From Betaproteobacteria bacterium (GTDB taxonomy: Bacteria; Pseudomonadota; Gammaproteobacteria; Burkholderiales; Usitatibacteraceae), in NCBI GenBank assembly GCA_016720925.1, contig JADKJR010000032.1, positions 1 to 8,299 on the forward strand: 8,299 bases of DNA, given 5' to 3'. Each line of letters begins with the position of its first letter. Positions within the stretch are counted from its first letter, which is position 1. The position numbers and the translations under genes are program-made. This document shows positions 6,540 to 8,299 of the stretch, piece after piece. The notes under the pieces were generated by a model. That model was given only the letters and a program-made list of their open reading frames with translations, made no database searches and had not been told where the DNA came from.

Positions 6540-7635
6540 TGAAGAGTTGAGGTCGGAGTTCGCCATCTGATACGGTTCTCCGTGCAAACAAGCGCCCGGG
6601 AGCCCGCGCGAATGCAAGCTGAACGAAGGCCAGCGTTAGCGCCTGCTTCACGTTGCATCCGCGCCACGGCGACTTTTGATGGGTACTCCCGACCTGCGCC
6701 GACGCTCGTCGGGCTTTGTATCGATCTGATCGAGGAAAGAAGCCACTCAACCATTACCTGACTCATCGTGTTTCGTTCCCGGCGCACGCCGAGCCGCAAC
6801 CTCGCGTGCAAGTTCTGCCAGAACTGGACATCTCGAAATCGCGCGACGCCTGGACCGCCTGATGGGCCGAGGGCCTCGCCGACCAAAATCGCACTAACCG
6901 CGGAGCTGGGATGCAAGAGCGTAGCCTTCAGCTACTGGCGATCCGGTCATCTTCGCCGGGTACGCGATGGATTACCGCCGACCTGCCACGCGCGCGGCAT
7001 CCAGACAGTCACCGTTGCGGCGGGCTTCTCTCGCCCGTCCCGCGCCGCGAGTTCTACGCCAAGATGGACGCGGCGAACGTCGACCTGAAAGCCTTTACCG
7101 AATTCTTCTACCGCAAGCTGACCGGCTCCGAGCTCGCGCCCGTGCTCGATACGCTCAAATACCTGAAGCATGAAACCAAGGTCTGGTTCGAAATCTTGCG
7201 CTCCTGATCCCCGGCAAAGTGATTCGGATACCGAACTCACCGCGATGTCGAAGTGGATCTTGCGAAGGAACTCGGAGCCGGACGTGCCGCCTACATTCAC
7301 GGCGTTTCATCCCGATTTCAAGATGGGCGCGATCCGGCGACCCCGGCCGCGGCGCCCGCGCCGGGCGCGGCGCATCGCCGCAAGACGAGAGGCTCTTTTC
7401 ATCTACCGGGAATGTACGCGGCCACCGCGAGGGGCGGTGTGACTTCCTGCGCGGAATGCGGGGTCGAAAGTCTCATTCGCCGCGTGGCTGGCATCAGATT
7501 CTGGAGTATCGGGTGACACCGGAAGGTGGCTGTCCGGATTGTGGGACGGCGCTACCGGGGCGGTTTGCGGAGTTTGAGGTGGAAGAACAGTTTGGGGCGC
7601 GGCGGATTCCCGTGGCGTTACACTTGTCGCGATAG
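6540..7635 (+). pseudogene. amrS: AmmeMemoRadiSam radical SAM enzyme AmrS, decayed second copy
   Basis: This copy covers nearly the whole family length (about 360 codons), including an N-terminal part that lies outside the window for copy 1. Family motifs appear in order but in changing frames. PRECKLNEGQR (from 6604) is followed by TAG; RSSGF, CIDLIE and KPLNHYL lie in three successive frames at 6700-6765. Then come NLACKFCQNW (about 6794) and REFYAKMDAANVDLKAFTEF (from about 7045). The last block, ILEYRVTPEGGCPDCGTALPG to RRIPVAL, runs to the stop at 7633-7635. The first cluster Cys codon is CGC (Arg) instead of TGC. Many short indels separate it from copy 1, for example GAACTGGACATC against GAACTGGGACATC. 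The C-terminal part shows ordinary amino-acid divergence, as if it had once been a working paralogue. No product with AmrS activity is possible. The 5' limit is approximate. Confidence 0.85.
7041..7195 (+). repeat. 155-bp direct repeat, member 2 (inside amrS copy 2)
   Basis: Identical to 285-439 over the whole length, whereas the sequence on either side is diverged and full of indels. The sharp edges suggest a gene conversion tract, or collapse of reads from both copies during assembly. Confidence 0.9.
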
Positions 7636-7779
7636 CTTCAGTTTTATTTCGTTAAAGATTCGCCTTCTTTTCGTTGTGGCGTCTTCCTGCCGTTGTTTCG
7701 AACCCAGCACGCCCGATCTGAGTTGGCGGGCAATTGATGTACGCGGCATCAACAGCACATAGGTGTTCTGGCGATTTTT
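7636..7779. other. Short region between amrS copy 2 and the GmrSD remnant
   Basis: No gene is recognised. On the - strand the frame of the GmrSD remnant stays open through here (reading LLMPRTSIARQLRSG), but this does not resemble the family and is probably chance. No convincing bidirectional terminator is seen. Confidence 0.35.
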
Positions 7780-8299
7780 CTTAAAGAAGGTTGGCGTGAA
7801 TTGCTTTTGCTGCTTTCGCCGTAGAAGATTGCCACTTCTTACAATTGTTTCTTCGGTCCATTCATAGCTAACGCCAGAGTCTTTGGACGTTTGTTAAGCA
7901 ATGGCTGTAAATCGACAACTTTAAGCTCAGACGCAGCGTTCGCGGCTCAGTGACCATTTGATTTCGTTCAGTGAAGGTGTTTAAACGCTCGAAGCTGCGC
8001 TCATGCGCTTCCAGGCGAAAATGATCCCATCCTGCCTGAGCGGGGCTTTCCGGCAGGATATGCTCGACTGTAGCGGTCATCGCCTCATCACTAATCTCGA
8101 CGCCGCCAAGTTGGCGTTCGATTTTTGCAAGCAGATAACGTAGGCGCTTTCCCGAAGTACTTCGATTTTCAATCGCAACACAGCAAAATCAGCCAAACTC
8201 ACTCATCAAATGTAAATGGGGGCGAAGTACACCTTGCAGAGCTGAGCGTCTTTTGCTCTTTCTCACTGCCGAATCTCAAGGCAGCGCGTTGTAAACCTC
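7780..8299 (-). pseudogene. C-terminal remnant of a DUF1524 / GmrSD-like restriction endonuclease
   Basis: Read on the - strand, family pieces occur in the right order but different frames. EVYNAL lies at the window edge (8299-8282). LADFAVLRLKIE is near 8200-8165. KRLRYLLAKIERQLGG is followed by TATVEHILPESPAQAGW and HERSFERL (about 8150-7980). TERNQ follows, and YEWTEETIVR is near 7868-7838. The HILP signature with the preceding YLL...E helix is typical of DUF1524, the HNH-like nuclease part of GmrSD-type modification-dependent restriction enzymes. In those enzymes an N-terminal DUF262 domain binds NTP and senses modified DNA; that part would lie beyond the right edge. Stop codons TGATGA (near 8204) and several frame changes interrupt the coding sequence. 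It is a dead gene, or a badly sequenced one. It converges with amrS copy 2. Confidence 0.72.

Noticed and set aside
7697..7712. TTCGAAC-like sequence resembling a tRNA T-loop
   Set aside because: No matching acceptor, D-arm or anticodon stem could be found around it on either strand.

Overview
The window holds two related pairs of genes, all on the + strand, plus remnants. It starts inside a copy of the AmmeMemoRadiSam radical SAM enzyme gene (amrS, 1-871, one frameshift). A secreted right-handed parallel beta-helix protein follows (copy A, 3' part intact 1531-2946, 5' part decayed from about 1192). After about 1 kb without a clear gene comes a longer beta-helix paralogue (copy B, open 3971-5902, frame broken from about 5838 on to 6486). 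A second, heavily decayed amrS copy (about 6540-7635) comes next. The right end carries, on the - strand, the broken C-terminal part of a DUF1524/GmrSD-like restriction endonuclease gene (about 7780-8299, running off the window).

The organism is probably a Gram-negative proteobacterium, possibly a betaproteobacterium (Burkholderiales type). The basis is the high-GC amrS sequence, the secreted beta-helix/InlB-type-repeat proteins and a possible sigma-54 promoter; this is inference. Base composition is uneven: a 60-base sample of amrS (541-600) is 70 % G+C, while one of beta-helix copy A (1921-1980) is about 48 %. The beta-helix genes may therefore have a different origin from amrS.

The two beta-helix copies form a mosaic. 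One 426-bp block is about 98 % identical, a diverged middle follows, and the 3' end is again near-identical with 113 bp perfect. The two amrS copies share a perfect 155-bp island inside otherwise diverged and indel-rich sequence. This looks like duplication followed by decay and patchy gene conversion, though a sequencing or assembly problem is a serious alternative. The damage is complementary: copy A has lost its 5' end, copy B its 3' end.

AmrS is a cytoplasmic iron-sulfur enzyme and the beta-helix proteins look exported. Nothing in the sequence shows that they work together. No complete, demonstrably new system is visible; the most interesting content is the mosaic duplication, the two-part beta-helix family and the hidden GmrSD remnant.
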